Shown: positions 24,393 to 32,427, numbered from the stretch's first letter. The stretch is 64,000 nucleotides of DNA from Streptomyces sp. SID13726 (GCF_010548375.1 NZ_JAAGLY010000002.1:620001-684000); one strand, 5' to 3'. Program-made: numbers and translations. Notes: generated by a model not told the origin, from the letters alone.

Positions 24393-26489
24393 GTGATCGA
24401 CAGGAAATCGCTGGTCCGCCGGCACACCGTCCGCCTGACCGAGCCGGACCCCGCACACGTCCTCACCGTCGGGAACGGCGACTTCGCCTACTCGTGCGAC
24501 ATCACCGGCATGCAGTCGTTCCCGGCGCACCACGACCAGAGTGCCGCGATGGCGGAACGCCGGCTCGCCGTGAACACCGCAACCATGAGCACCTGGGGCT
24601 GGCACGCCATGCCCAACCCCGAGGGGTACACGCTCCCGGACGCCATGTCCGAGCACCACACCGCCCGGGGCACGGTGAGTTACCCCGACCGGTTCGGAAT
24701 CGCGGCCATGATGGGCGGCGACCTGCCCGAGGAGATGCTCCCCGGGGCCTGGCTCAGCGCCAACCCGCAGCGGCTCGACCTCGGCCGCATCGGGCTCCTG
24801 CTGCGCCCCACGCCCGACGCGGAGCCCGAGACCGGCCCCGAGGCCCTGCGGGACACCGAGCAGTGCCTGGACCTGTGGACCGGGACGGTCAGCAGCCGCT
24901 TCACCTACGCCGGTCACGAGACGGCGGTCACCACCGTCGCCGACCCGCACCGGGCCCGCGTAGCGTTCCGGATCGAGTCCGAGCTGCTCGCCGACGGTCT
25001 GGCCGGCGTGGTCATCCGTTTCCCCTACGCGAGTGACGGCTTCTTCCAGACCGGCGACTGGACTTCGCCCGAGCGCCACCGCACCGACCTCGACCAGGTC
25101 ACCGACACCGGGTGCGTCTTCCGCCGGACCCTCGACGACACCACGTACAGCGTCCGGCTCACCTGGCCGGCAGGTGCCGTACGACCGACGGAGAACCCGC
25201 ACGAGTACCTGCTGACGACGGACTCGGACACGCTCGAACTCGTCGCCGCCTTCTCCCCCGACGGCGAAGTGCCTTCCACCGAAGGGGACTTCGCCGCCCT
25301 CGCCGCGGCCTCGGCCACCTGGTGGGAGGACTTCTGGACCTCCGGAGCCGCGATCGACCTCACCGGCAGCACCGATCCGCGGGCCGCCGAGCTGGAGCGG
25401 CGGGTCGTGCTCTCGCAGTACCTCACGGCGGTCAACTGCTCGGGCACCCTGCCGCCCCAGGAGACCGGCCTGATCACCAACTCCTGGCACGGCAAGCACC
25501 ACTTGGAGATGCACTGGTGGCACGCGGCGCACTTCGCCACGTGGGGGCGCCCCGAACTCCTGGAACGCAGCCTGGACTGGTATCTGTCCATCCTCCCCGA
25601 GGCTCGCGCCACCGCCCGCCGCCAGCGCTACGACGGTGCCCGCTGGCCCAAGCAGACCGGCCCCGACGGCCGCGAAAGCCCTTCGGACATCGGGGTGTTC
25701 CTGATCTGGCAGCAGCCGCACCCCCTCTATCTCCTGGAACTGCTGTACCGCGGCCGCCCCGACAGCGACCTGGTGACGCGTTTCGCCGAACTCGTCGAGG
25801 AGACCGCCGCGTTCATGGCCTCCTTCGTCGAGGAGCGGGACGGCACCTTCCGTCTGCCGGCGCCGCTGCTTCCCGCGCAGGAGTTCTACGACGCCACGAC
25901 CACCGAGGACCCGACCTTCGAACTCGCCTACTGGTGGTGGGGGTTGGAGATCGCCCAGCGCTGGCGTGAGCGTTCCGGCCGGGAGCGGGACAAGGAGTGG
26001 CAGCGCGTCCAGGACGGACTGGCGTTCCCCCATCGGCGTGACGGTCTCTACACCGCCATCACCACCGAGCCGTACCTGAAACGTGACGACCACCCCGCGC
26101 TGCTGTGCGCGCTCGGCGTCGTCCCGGACACCCCGCTCGTGGACGCCGAGGTCATGGCCGCGACGCTGGAGGACGTCCGGGCCGACTGGGAGTGGAACAG
26201 CGCCTGGGGCTGGGACTTCCCCGTCATGGCGATGACCGCGACCCGCGTGGGCCGCCCCGACCTCGCAGTGGACGCCCTGCTCATGGACACCCCGAAGAAC
26301 CACTGGCTGCCCACCGGGCACACCCCCCAGATCGGCAGTCTCCTGCCGGTCTATCTCCCCTCCAACGGCGCCCTCCTCGCGGCCGTCTCCCTCATGGCCG
26401 CCGGCTGGGACGGGGCGGACGGCGACCACCCCGGCTTCCCGGCAAAGGGCTGGTCGGTACGGCACGAGGGCTTCATCCCATGGCCGTGA
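24393..26489 (+). CDS. six-hairpin (alpha/alpha)6 glycoside hydrolase, GH65/GH95-like
   Basis: A 698-residue cytoplasmic protein that looks like a clan of (alpha/alpha)6-barrel glycosidases: a beta-rich N-terminal half (to about residue 290) and a helical C-terminal half with HGKHHLEMHWWHAAHFATWGRPELLERSLDWY, RARRQRYDGARWPKQTGPDG-type and FLIWQQPHPLYLLELLYR segments. Glu372 in HLEMHWW is a candidate catalytic acid. I recognise the superfamily but not the exact CAZy family. GTG 24393 is the start, with an AAGGAAAG purine stretch upstream. It sits between GH2 and GH43 in the same orientation, so it probably attacks another linkage of the same plant glycan, for example an alpha-linked galactose, fucose or glucose. 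Confidence 0.75.
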   Translation: MIDRKSLVRRHTVRLTEPDPAHVLTVGNGDFAYSCDITGMQSFPAHHDQSAAMAERRLAVNTATMSTWGWHAMPNPEGYTLPDAMSEHHTARGTVSYPDRFGIAAMMGGDLPEEMLPGAWLSANPQRLDLGRIGLLLRPTPDAEPETGPEALRDTEQCLDLWTGTVSSRFTYAGHETAVTTVADPHRARVAFRIESELLADGLAGVVIRFPYASDGFFQTGDWTSPERHRTDLDQVTDTGCVFRRTLDDTTYSVRLTWPAGAVRPTENPHEYLLTTDSDTLELVAAFSPDGEVPSTEGDFAALAAASATWWEDFWTSGAAIDLTGSTDPRAAELERRVVLSQYLTAVNCSGTLPPQETGLITNSWHGKHHLEMHWWHAAHFATWGRPELLERSLDWYLSILPEARATARRQRYDGARWPKQTGPDGRESPSDIGVFLIWQQPHPLYLLELLYRGRPDSDLVTRFAELVEETAAFMASFVEERDGTFRLPAPLLPAQEFYDATTTEDPTFELAYWWWGLEIAQRWRERSGRERDKEWQRVQDGLAFPHRRDGLYTAITTEPYLKRDDHPALLCALGVVPDTPLVDAEVMAATLEDVRADWEWNSAWGWDFPVMAMTATRVGRPDLAVDALLMDTPKNHWLPTGHTPQIGSLLPVYLPSNGALLAAVSLMAAGWDGADGDHPGFPAKGWSVRHEGFIPWP

Positions 26490-26521
26490 TCCGGCCGCAT
26501 CCTCATGACAAGGAACCACGC

Positions 26522-27691
26522 GTGAGCACCACACTGACCGGCCGGAACACCCTGGGCGACTGGCTGGAGGACCCCACCGGCGGCCCCCTGATCCGGGAGC
26601 TCCTCACCCGGCTGGGCCAGGACGTCTCCCACCTCGGGCCCGCCCGGGTGTTCTCCCTGAACCGGCTCGTCGAACTCAGCGAGGGCAAGATCTCGCAGCC
26701 GCTGGTGGACGGCCTGGTCCGCTCGGTGAACGGCGGGCGGCTCGTGACGGGCGAGGAACCGGCCGCGGCCGTCCCGGAACCCGTGCGGCAGGGCCTGACC
26801 CTCGACGGGATCCAGATCCGCGACCCGTTCGTCCTGCACGACCCGTCCAGCTCGGCCTACTTCCTCTACGGCAGCACGGACCCCAACATCTGGGACGGTC
26901 CCGGGATCGGGTTCGACACCTACCGCAGCACCGATCTCCTGCACTGGGAGGGCCCGTTCGCCGCGTTCCGGCCGCCCGCCGGGTTCTGGAGCGAGGGCTC
27001 CTTCTGGGCGCCGGAGGTCCACGCGTACCGGGACCGCTGGTACATGTTCGCCACCTTCACCGCTCCGGACGGCTACCGCGGCACGCAGATCCTCGTCGGC
27101 GACACACCCCAGGGACCGTTCAGCCCCTGGAGCGAGGGGGCCGTCACCCCGCGCAAGTGGCAGTGCCTCGACGGAACCCTGCACGTCGACGAGGCGGGCG
27201 CGCCCTGGATCGTCTACTGCCACGAGTGGACCCAGATCCACGACGGGGCGGTCTTCGCGCAGCGCCTCGACGAGGATCTGCGGCACACCACCGGAACCCC
27301 CGTCTTCCTCTTCAACGCCTCGGACGCTCCCTGGGCCGAGCCCCTGCCCGGGGTGTCCGTGAAGTTCCCCGCCTACGTGACGGACGGGCCGTTCCTCTTC
27401 CGGCTCGGCAGCGGCCATCTCGTCATGCTCTGGTCCAGCCATGGTGAGCAGGGCTATGCGATGGGGCTCGCCCACTCCGCGTCCGGGCTGATCACCGGGC
27501 CGTGGACGCAGGAGGAGCACGCCCTGTGGCCGGCGGACGGCGGGCACGGGATGGTCTTCCGGCTCGGTGACGGCTCCCTGGCCCTCACCCTGCACCAGCC
27601 GAACAACACCCCCGACGAGCGGGCCGTCGTACGACGTCTCGTGGAGCACGACACCACGCTCACGATCGAGGAGGGTCCGATGCCCCTGTGA
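26522..27691 (+). CDS. GH43-family glycosidase with N-terminal accessory domain
   Basis: Cytoplasmic enzyme of 389 residues from GTG 26522, 32 bases after the previous gene. Residues about 8-75 form a small domain (NTLGDWLEDPTGGPLIRELLTRL) resembling the C-terminal domain of the GH3 enzyme. The five-bladed propeller follows: general base Asp101 in IRDPFVLHD, the WAPEV motif at 162-166 with Glu165 at the pKa-modulator position, and candidate general acid Glu235 in WIVYCHEWTQ. GH43 members are mainly alpha-L-arabinofuranosidases, arabinanases or beta-xylosidases; the DGTLHVDEAGAPW neighbourhood suggests the arabinanase/arabinofuranosidase side. It is the last gene of the glycan operon; nested dyads follow. 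Confidence 0.85.
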   Translation: MSTTLTGRNTLGDWLEDPTGGPLIRELLTRLGQDVSHLGPARVFSLNRLVELSEGKISQPLVDGLVRSVNGGRLVTGEEPAAAVPEPVRQGLTLDGIQIRDPFVLHDPSSSAYFLYGSTDPNIWDGPGIGFDTYRSTDLLHWEGPFAAFRPPAGFWSEGSFWAPEVHAYRDRWYMFATFTAPDGYRGTQILVGDTPQGPFSPWSEGAVTPRKWQCLDGTLHVDEAGAPWIVYCHEWTQIHDGAVFAQRLDEDLRHTTGTPVFLFNASDAPWAEPLPGVSVKFPAYVTDGPFLFRLGSGHLVMLWSSHGEQGYAMGLAHSASGLITGPWTQEEHALWPADGGHGMVFRLGDGSLALTLHQPNNTPDERAVVRRLVEHDTTLTIEEGPMPL

Positions 27692-27787
27692 CAGAGCCGA
27701 CGGGTCGGGACCGGGGATCCGCCCCTCTGTCACAGATCTCCTTGCCGTCCGGTCTTTGCCGTGTATCGACCGCACGGCAAGGAGATC
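27688..27787 (+). terminator. nested dyads between GH43 and sigma factor gene
   Basis: Arms GTGACAGAG (27688-27696) and CTCTGTCAC (27725-27733) enclose 28 bases; arms GATCTCCTTGCCGT (27735-27748) and ACGGCAAGGAGATC (27774-27787) enclose 25 bases. A shorter alternative pairs TTGCCGT (27756-27762) with ACGGCAA (27774-27780). In read-through RNA these could terminate the GH operon; RNA from the sigma promoter would contain only the short alternative. Confidence 0.55.
27728..27754 (+). promoter_or_regulatory. ECF41-type promoter of the sigma factor gene
   Basis: TGTCACA (27728-27734), 16 bases, GGTC (27751-27754) within CCGGTCTTT. Matches the TGTCACA -35 reported for ECF41 sigma factors and has exactly the spacing of the sites at 28828 and 30657. 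Implies autoregulation. Confidence 0.75.
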
Positions 27788-27914
27788 CCCCGTGGATTCA
27801 CGTCTCGACTGTCCGGTTGTGTGCCGGTGACGACCGGAGCGGTGCCGGGTCTGTGAGACTGACCCACGCGGCAGCCGCGACAACCGCACAGAGACCGACA
27901 GGTGGAGGACGCCG

Positions 27915-28811
27915 ATGCGTGCCGAGGACGAGCCGGGCGCCCTGGACCGGGCGACCAAGGAGTTCATCGCGGCGCGTCCCCAGCTCTTCGGCATCGCCTA
28001 CCGCGTGCTCGGCAGCGCGGTGGAGGCCGAGGACATCGTGCAGGAGGCGTGGGTGCGGTGGCAGAACACGGACCGCTCCGACATCCGTGAGCCGACCGCG
28101 TTCCTCGCCAAGGTCACCGCGCGGCTTGCGATCAACCTGGCCCAGTCCGCGCGGATGCGGCGCGAGTCGTACACCGGGCCCTGGCTGCCGGAACCGGTCG
28201 ACACCAGCGCGGATCCGCAACTGGGCGCGGAGCGGGCCGAGGCGCTCGACATGGCGGTGCTGTTCCTGCTGGAGAAGCTGAACCCGGTGGAGCGGGCCGC
28301 GTACGTGCTGCGGGAGGCCTTCGACTACCCGTACGACCGGATCGCGGACATCCTGGAGACCAGCCAGGCCAACACCCGTCAGCTGGTGAGCCGGGCCCGC
28401 AAGCACCTGGCGGCGGAGCGCAGGGAGCCGGTCGACTCGGGCGCCCACCGGCGGCTCCTGGAGGTGTTCCTCACGGCGGCGCAGACCGGGAACCTGTCGG
28501 TGCTGGAGGAGGTCCTGACCGCCGACGTGGTCAGCTACTCCGACGGCGGCGGAATCCGCGGCGCGTCCCGGATCCCGGTGGTCGGGCGCACCCATGTGTC
28601 CCGGTACCTGGCGGCGTTCGGCCCGCGTTTCTGGCCCCCGACGCAGGTGCGCTGGGTCGAGGCCAACGGCCGGCCCGCCGTCCTGGTGTCCGTCGGCGAG
28701 GACGCCGTGGTGCTGCTGTCCGCGGACGTGTCGGAGCGGGGTGTCGAACGGCTCATGTGGGTCATGAATCCGGCCAAGCTGGCGCCCTACGTCACCTCCC
28801 TGGCGAGCTGA
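27915..28811 (+). CDS. RNA polymerase sigma factor, ECF41 / SigJ-like, with SnoaL-like C-terminal domain
   Basis: Alternative sigma factor of 298 residues; GGAGG precedes ATG 27915. Region 2 spans about 18-80 (FGIAYRVLGSAVEAEDIVQEAWVRW), the ECF41 linker signature WLPEP lies at 90-94, region 4 at about 110-165 (LLEKLNPVERAAYVLREAFDYPYDRIADIL), and the fused C-terminal SnoaL-like domain at 178-293 carries the other family signatures, DGGG at 210-213 and NPAKL near 286. In ECF41 factors this domain replaces an anti-sigma protein and modulates activity in cis. Three identical promoters, before this gene, the flavoprotein and the reductase, define the likely regulon. The inducing signal is unknown. 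Confidence 0.93.
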   Translation: MRAEDEPGALDRATKEFIAARPQLFGIAYRVLGSAVEAEDIVQEAWVRWQNTDRSDIREPTAFLAKVTARLAINLAQSARMRRESYTGPWLPEPVDTSADPQLGAERAEALDMAVLFLLEKLNPVERAAYVLREAFDYPYDRIADILETSQANTRQLVSRARKHLAAERREPVDSGAHRRLLEVFLTAAQTGNLSVLEEVLTADVVSYSDGGGIRGASRIPVVGRTHVSRYLAAFGPRFWPPTQVRWVEANGRPAVLVSVGEDAVVLLSADVSERGVERLMWVMNPAKLAPYVTSLAS

Positions 28812-28827
28812 CGCCCGCCGGCCGGAC

Positions 28828-28854
28828 TGTCACAGATCCCGGTCCCACCCGGTC
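28828..28854 (+). promoter_or_regulatory. ECF41-type promoter of flavoprotein gene
   Basis: TGTCACA (28828-28834), 16 bases, GGTC (28851-28854) in CCGGTCGTA. 52 bases upstream of the GTG at 28907. Shares TGTCACAGA and the N16 spacing with the two other sites. Confidence 0.75.
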
Positions 28855-28906
28855 GTAAGGGGTGGCACCCCAGGCGAGGTGTCACCTCAGGCGATCGGAG
28901 CGAACC

Positions 28907-30637
28907 GTGGCACTCACCGAACGGCATCTGTCCACGATGGTGCTGGTGATCGGCACCGGCGGGGCGGGGCTGCGGGCGTCGATCGAGCTGGCCGAGGCCG
29001 GCATCGACGTCCTCGCGGTCGGCAAGCGGCCCAAGGACGACGCCCATACGGCGCTGGCGGCGGGCGGCATCAACGCGGCCCTGGCCACGATGGACCCCGA
29101 GGACAGCTGGCAGCAGCACGCGGCCGACACGCTCAAGGAGAGCTATCTGCTGGCCGACCCGCGCACCGTGGAGATCGTCACCCAAGGCGCCGCCCGGGGC
29201 ATCGACGACCTGGAGCGGTACGGGATGGAGTTCGCCAGGGAGGAGGACGGCCGGATCTCGCAGCGTTTCTTCGGCGCGCACAAGTTCCGCAGGACCGCCT
29301 TCGCCGGCGACTACACCGGTCTGGAGATCCAGCGCACGCTCGTCCGGCGGGCGGAGCAGCTCGGCATCCCCGTCCTCGACGGCGTCTACATCACGCGGCT
29401 CCTGGTGCACGAGGGGGCCGTCTTCGGGGCCTACGGCTTCGATCTCACCCACGGCACACGTCACGTGATCCACGCGGACGCCGTGATCCTCGCCGCCGGC
29501 GGTCACACCCGGATCTGGCGGCGGACGTCCTCGCGGCGCGACGAGAACACCGGTGACTCCTTCCGGCTCGCCGTGGAGGCGGGGGCCCGGCTGCGGGACG
29601 CCGAGCTGGTGCAGTTCCATCCCTCCGGGATCATCGAGCCGGAGAACGCGGCCGGGACCCTGGTCAGCGAGGCCGCCAGGGGCGAGGGCGGGGTCCTGCG
29701 CAACGCGCTCGGGGAACGCTTCATGGCCCGCTACGACCCCGAGCGGATGGAGCTGTCCACCCGCGACCGCGTGGCCCTGGCCTCGTACACGGAGATCAAG
29801 GAGGGCCGCGGGACCCCCAAGGGAGGCGTGTGGCTGGACGTGTCCCATCTGCCCCGGCGGACGATCATGACCCGGCTGCCCCGGGTCTACCAGACCCTGC
29901 TGGACCTCCAGATGCTGGACATCACCCGCGACCCGGTCGAGATCGCGCCCACCGCGCACTACTCGATGGGCGGGGTGTGGGTGCGCCCCGAGGACCACAG
30001 CACCGACGTACGCGGCCTGTACGCCATCGGTGAGGCGTCGAGCGGGCTGCACGGCGCCAACCGCCTGGGCGGGAACAGCCTGATCGAGCTGCTGGTGTAC
30101 GGCCGTCTCACCGGCCGGGCCGCTGCCGCCTACTCGCAGTCGCTGACCGCGCAGCCCCGGTCGGCCGCGGCCGTCGCCGAGGCCCGCGCGGAGGTCGACG
30201 ACCTGCTCGCGGCGGACGGGCCGGAGAACGTGCGCGCCCTCCAGCGCGCCCTGCGCGACACAATGACCGAGCACGCGGGAGTCGTACGCGACGAGGAGGG
30301 GCTGCGCACCGGGCTCGCGGAGCTCTCGGTGATCGAGAAGCGGATGCGGGACGTCGGTGTGCACCCGGACATCGCCGGCCACCAGGACCTCGCGCACGCC
30401 TTCGACCTCAAGTCCGCCGCCCTGGCGGCCCGGGCCACCCTGGAGTCGGCGCTGGAGCGCCGTGAGACGCGCGGCTGCCACAACCGCAGCGACCATCCGG
30501 GCACGGACCCGGCGCTGCGGGTCAACCTCGTGTGGTCCCCGGACGCCGGGGTGACCCGCGAGAGCATTCCCGAGGTTCCCGAGGAGATCTCCGCGCTGAT
30601 GGAAGAGGTCTCCACCGAGGGAAAGCTCGCCGAATGA
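28907..30637 (+). CDS. FAD-dependent oxidoreductase, fumarate reductase/L-aspartate oxidase type
   Basis: Soluble flavoprotein of 576 residues with an N-terminal FAD-binding motif (VLVIGTGGAGLRASIELAEAG, 13-33), the TALAAGGINAAL stretch near 48, the catalytic-domain segments EAARGEGGVLRN and HYSMGGVWV, a second FAD contact GEASSGLHGANRLGGNSLIELLVYG, and the helical succinate-dehydrogenase C-terminal domain (about 430-540). No iron-sulfur or membrane-anchor subunit gene is nearby and no quinolinate genes adjoin it, so it may be a stand-alone oxidase or reductase rather than SdhA or NadB. Start GTG 28907 follows TCGGAG. Its promoter and position tie it to the ECF41 sigma factor. Confidence 0.85.
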   Translation: MALTERHLSTMVLVIGTGGAGLRASIELAEAGIDVLAVGKRPKDDAHTALAAGGINAALATMDPEDSWQQHAADTLKESYLLADPRTVEIVTQGAARGIDDLERYGMEFAREEDGRISQRFFGAHKFRRTAFAGDYTGLEIQRTLVRRAEQLGIPVLDGVYITRLLVHEGAVFGAYGFDLTHGTRHVIHADAVILAAGGHTRIWRRTSSRRDENTGDSFRLAVEAGARLRDAELVQFHPSGIIEPENAAGTLVSEAARGEGGVLRNALGERFMARYDPERMELSTRDRVALASYTEIKEGRGTPKGGVWLDVSHLPRRTIMTRLPRVYQTLLDLQMLDITRDPVEIAPTAHYSMGGVWVRPEDHSTDVRGLYAIGEASSGLHGANRLGGNSLIELLVYGRLTGRAAAAYSQSLTAQPRSAAAVAEARAEVDDLLAADGPENVRALQRALRDTMTEHAGVVRDEEGLRTGLAELSVIEKRMRDVGVHPDIAGHQDLAHAFDLKSAALAARATLESALERRETRGCHNRSDHPGTDPALRVNLVWSPDAGVTRESIPEVPEEISALMEEVSTEGKLAE

Positions 30638-30656
30638 CCTCCCGCGGCCGGACCCC

Positions 30657-30683
30657 TGTCACAGACGGAACCGCTGCCCGGTC
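30657..30683 (+). promoter_or_regulatory. ECF41-type promoter of NmrA-like reductase gene
   Basis: TGTCACA (30657-30663), 16 bases, GGTC (30680-30683) in CCGGTCTCT, 39 bases before ATG 30723. Third member of the identically spaced set. Confidence 0.75.
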
Positions 30684-30722
30684 TCTCCGGGCAGAGACAG
30701 AAACCTACGAGAGGACTCCGTG

Positions 30723-31469
30723 ATGAAGGTCGTAGTGATCGGTGGAACCGGGCTCATCGGCTCGAAGGTGGTCGCCGGGCTCGGCGCCCAGGGGCACGAG
30801 GCGGTCGCGGCCGCGCCCAACACCGGCGTCAACACGCTGACGGGCGAAGGGCTCGCCGAGGTCCTGCAAGGGGCGTCGGTGGTGGTCGACGTGTCGAACT
30901 CGCCGTCGTTCGCGGACGACGCCGTCATGGACTTCTTCCGCACCTCGACGGCCAACCTGCTGAAGGCGGAGACGGAGGCCGGGGTGGCGCATCACGTGGC
31001 GCTGTCCGTGGTCGGCACCGACCGGCTCCAGGGCAGCGGGTACTTCCGCGCCAAGCAGGTCCAGGAGGACCTGATCAGGGCGTCCGGCAACCCGTACTCC
31101 ATCGTCCACGCCACCCAGTTCTTCGAGTTCGCGAAGGGGCTCGCCGACGGGGTCACCGAGGGTGACACCGTGCACCTGCCCGACGCCAGGATCCAGCCCA
31201 TCGTCTCCGACGACGTGGCCGAGGCCGTCGCCCGTGCCGCGGTCGGCGCACCGGTGGGCGGCGTGGTGGAGGTCGGTGGCCCCGACGTGTTCCAGCTGGA
31301 GGAGTTCATCCGCATGGGGCTGACCGCCCTCGACGACCCGCGCAAGATCGTCACGGACCCGCAGGCGACGTACTGGGGCGCGCCGTTGGAGGAGAACACG
31401 CTCCTGCCGGGCCCGGACGCGCACATCGCCGGGACCAGGTTCGCGGACTGGCTCGCGCGCCAGTCGTAG
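30723..31469 (+). CDS. NAD(P)-binding atypical SDR, NmrA-like
   Basis: Cytoplasmic 248-residue protein with the Rossmann motif VVIGGTGLIGSKVV at the N-terminus and an atypical SDR fold (VVVDVSNSPSFADDAVMDFF, HHVALSVVGTDRLQGSGYFRAKQVQEDLIRASGNPYSIVHATQFFEF). The YxxxK motif is present as YFRAK. Such proteins act as NAD(P)H-dependent reductases or redox sensors; genes of this type are recurrent neighbours and targets of ECF41 sigma factors. I start it at ATG 30723, seven bases after AGAGGA; a GTG directly before it (30720) is possible. A hairpin follows the stop. Confidence 0.85.
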   Translation: MKVVVIGGTGLIGSKVVAGLGAQGHEAVAAAPNTGVNTLTGEGLAEVLQGASVVVDVSNSPSFADDAVMDFFRTSTANLLKAETEAGVAHHVALSVVGTDRLQGSGYFRAKQVQEDLIRASGNPYSIVHATQFFEFAKGLADGVTEGDTVHLPDARIQPIVSDDVAEAVARAAVGAPVGGVVEVGGPDVFQLEEFIRMGLTALDDPRKIVTDPQATYWGAPLEENTLLPGPDAHIAGTRFADWLARQS

Positions 31470-31481
31470 TCCCGGAGCGAG

Positions 31482-31516
31482 CGGCCCCTGCCGACGCGCA
31501 CGACCGGCGGGGGCCC
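31482..31516 (+). terminator. imperfect GC hairpin after reductase gene
   Basis: CGGCCCCTGCCG and CGGCGGGGGCCC pair at 10 of 12 positions around an 11-base loop, 12 bases after the stop at 31469. Separates the ECF41 set from the sigma-like paralogue. Confidence 0.5.
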
Positions 31517-31612
31517 GTCTTGAGGAGCCCTCTTTCCAGGTGCTTCGCCAGAACGCCCGGTGCTCCCCGACCGGACGAGCACCGCACGCGAGGCACGGGA
31601 GGGAGGCCCGGC

Positions 31613-32281
31613 ATGGACGACGCCGAAGTGCTGCCGCTCGCCGAGCTGTTGGAGGAGCGCCGATACCTGGCCGGGGTCGCGGGCCGGCTGCTGGGCGACG
31701 CGGTGGCGGCGGAGCAGGTCGTCGACGAGGTCTACCGGCGGTGGTGCGCGCTGCCGGAGGCGGGACGGCGTCGGATGCCGGCGGCGCGCGAGTGGCTGAC
31801 GCGGACCGCGGTCGCGCTCTGTCTGGTCCCCGGTGCCGCGGCCCGCGACGGCGAGCCGGACGCGGAGTCCGGCTTCTCCGACCGCAGGCACCGCGGACCC
31901 GCCACCCCGGAGGAGCACGAGCCGCTCGCCCACGCCTTCGGCCGGGCCTGTCTCACCGAGGACGCCGAGCGGCTGACCGCGCTGCTGGCCCCGGACGCCA
32001 TCGCGTTCTTCGACGGCGGCGGCAGACTACGGGCGCCGACCCGGCCCGTCCACGGCGGCGGTAGGGTCGCCCGCGGCCTGCTCACCCTTTTGGCCCACCG
32101 CCCCCGGACCGTTCTCGCCCCGCACTCCGTCAACGGGCGCACGGGATTCGTCGTGCGCTACGACGATCAGGTCGCCGCCGTCATCTCCGTCGACGTCGCC
32201 GACCGCCGCGTCAGCCGGGTCTGGATCGTCCTGAACCCCGAGAAACTCCGCCCCTGGAACCTCCCCCACACAGCCCCCTAA
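31613..32281 (+). CDS. degenerate ECF41-like protein lacking sigma region 4
   Basis: A 222-residue protein from ATG 31613 (GGGAGGG RBS). The N-terminus resembles sigma region 2 (LLEERRYLAGVAGRLLGDAVAAEQVVDEVYRRW, about 12-44) but the region 4 helix-turn-helix and the WLPEP linker are missing, replaced by about 30 residues (AARDGEPDAESGFSDRRHRG). The C-terminal SnoaL-like domain is intact with DGGG at 134-137 and NPEKL at 208-212. Without region 4 it should not recognise a -35 element; it could bind core polymerase or ligand, act as a decoy, or be decaying. No TGTCACA promoter was seen upstream. Codon use still looks like a maintained gene. Confidence 0.75.
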   Translation: MDDAEVLPLAELLEERRYLAGVAGRLLGDAVAAEQVVDEVYRRWCALPEAGRRRMPAAREWLTRTAVALCLVPGAAARDGEPDAESGFSDRRHRGPATPEEHEPLAHAFGRACLTEDAERLTALLAPDAIAFFDGGGRLRAPTRPVHGGGRVARGLLTLLAHRPRTVLAPHSVNGRTGFVVRYDDQVAAVISVDVADRRVSRVWIVLNPEKLRPWNLPHTAP

Positions 32282-32365
32282 GACCCCGGCGGGCGCATCC
32301 ACCACAGCCGCAATTATCGCCGTTTACGCAGGTCAAGGGTAGGAGACCGCCGTCACATCGGCATG

Positions 32366-32421
32366 GAGGGCAAGGTCACATCCGTGCCCTCTGCTGCGCC
32401 TTTGTCGATCTGCCCTAGCAT
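32366..32421 (+). promoter_or_regulatory. mutA promoter region with dyad and -10 TAGCAT
   Basis: GAGGGCA (32366-32372) and TGCCCTC (32385-32391) form an inverted repeat, and GTCACATC occurs twice, at 32352 and 32375. TAGCAT (32416-32421) lies six bases before the mutA ATG, suggesting a leaderless mRNA. No clear -35 was found. Confidence 0.5.
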
Positions 32422-32427
32422 CCGAGC

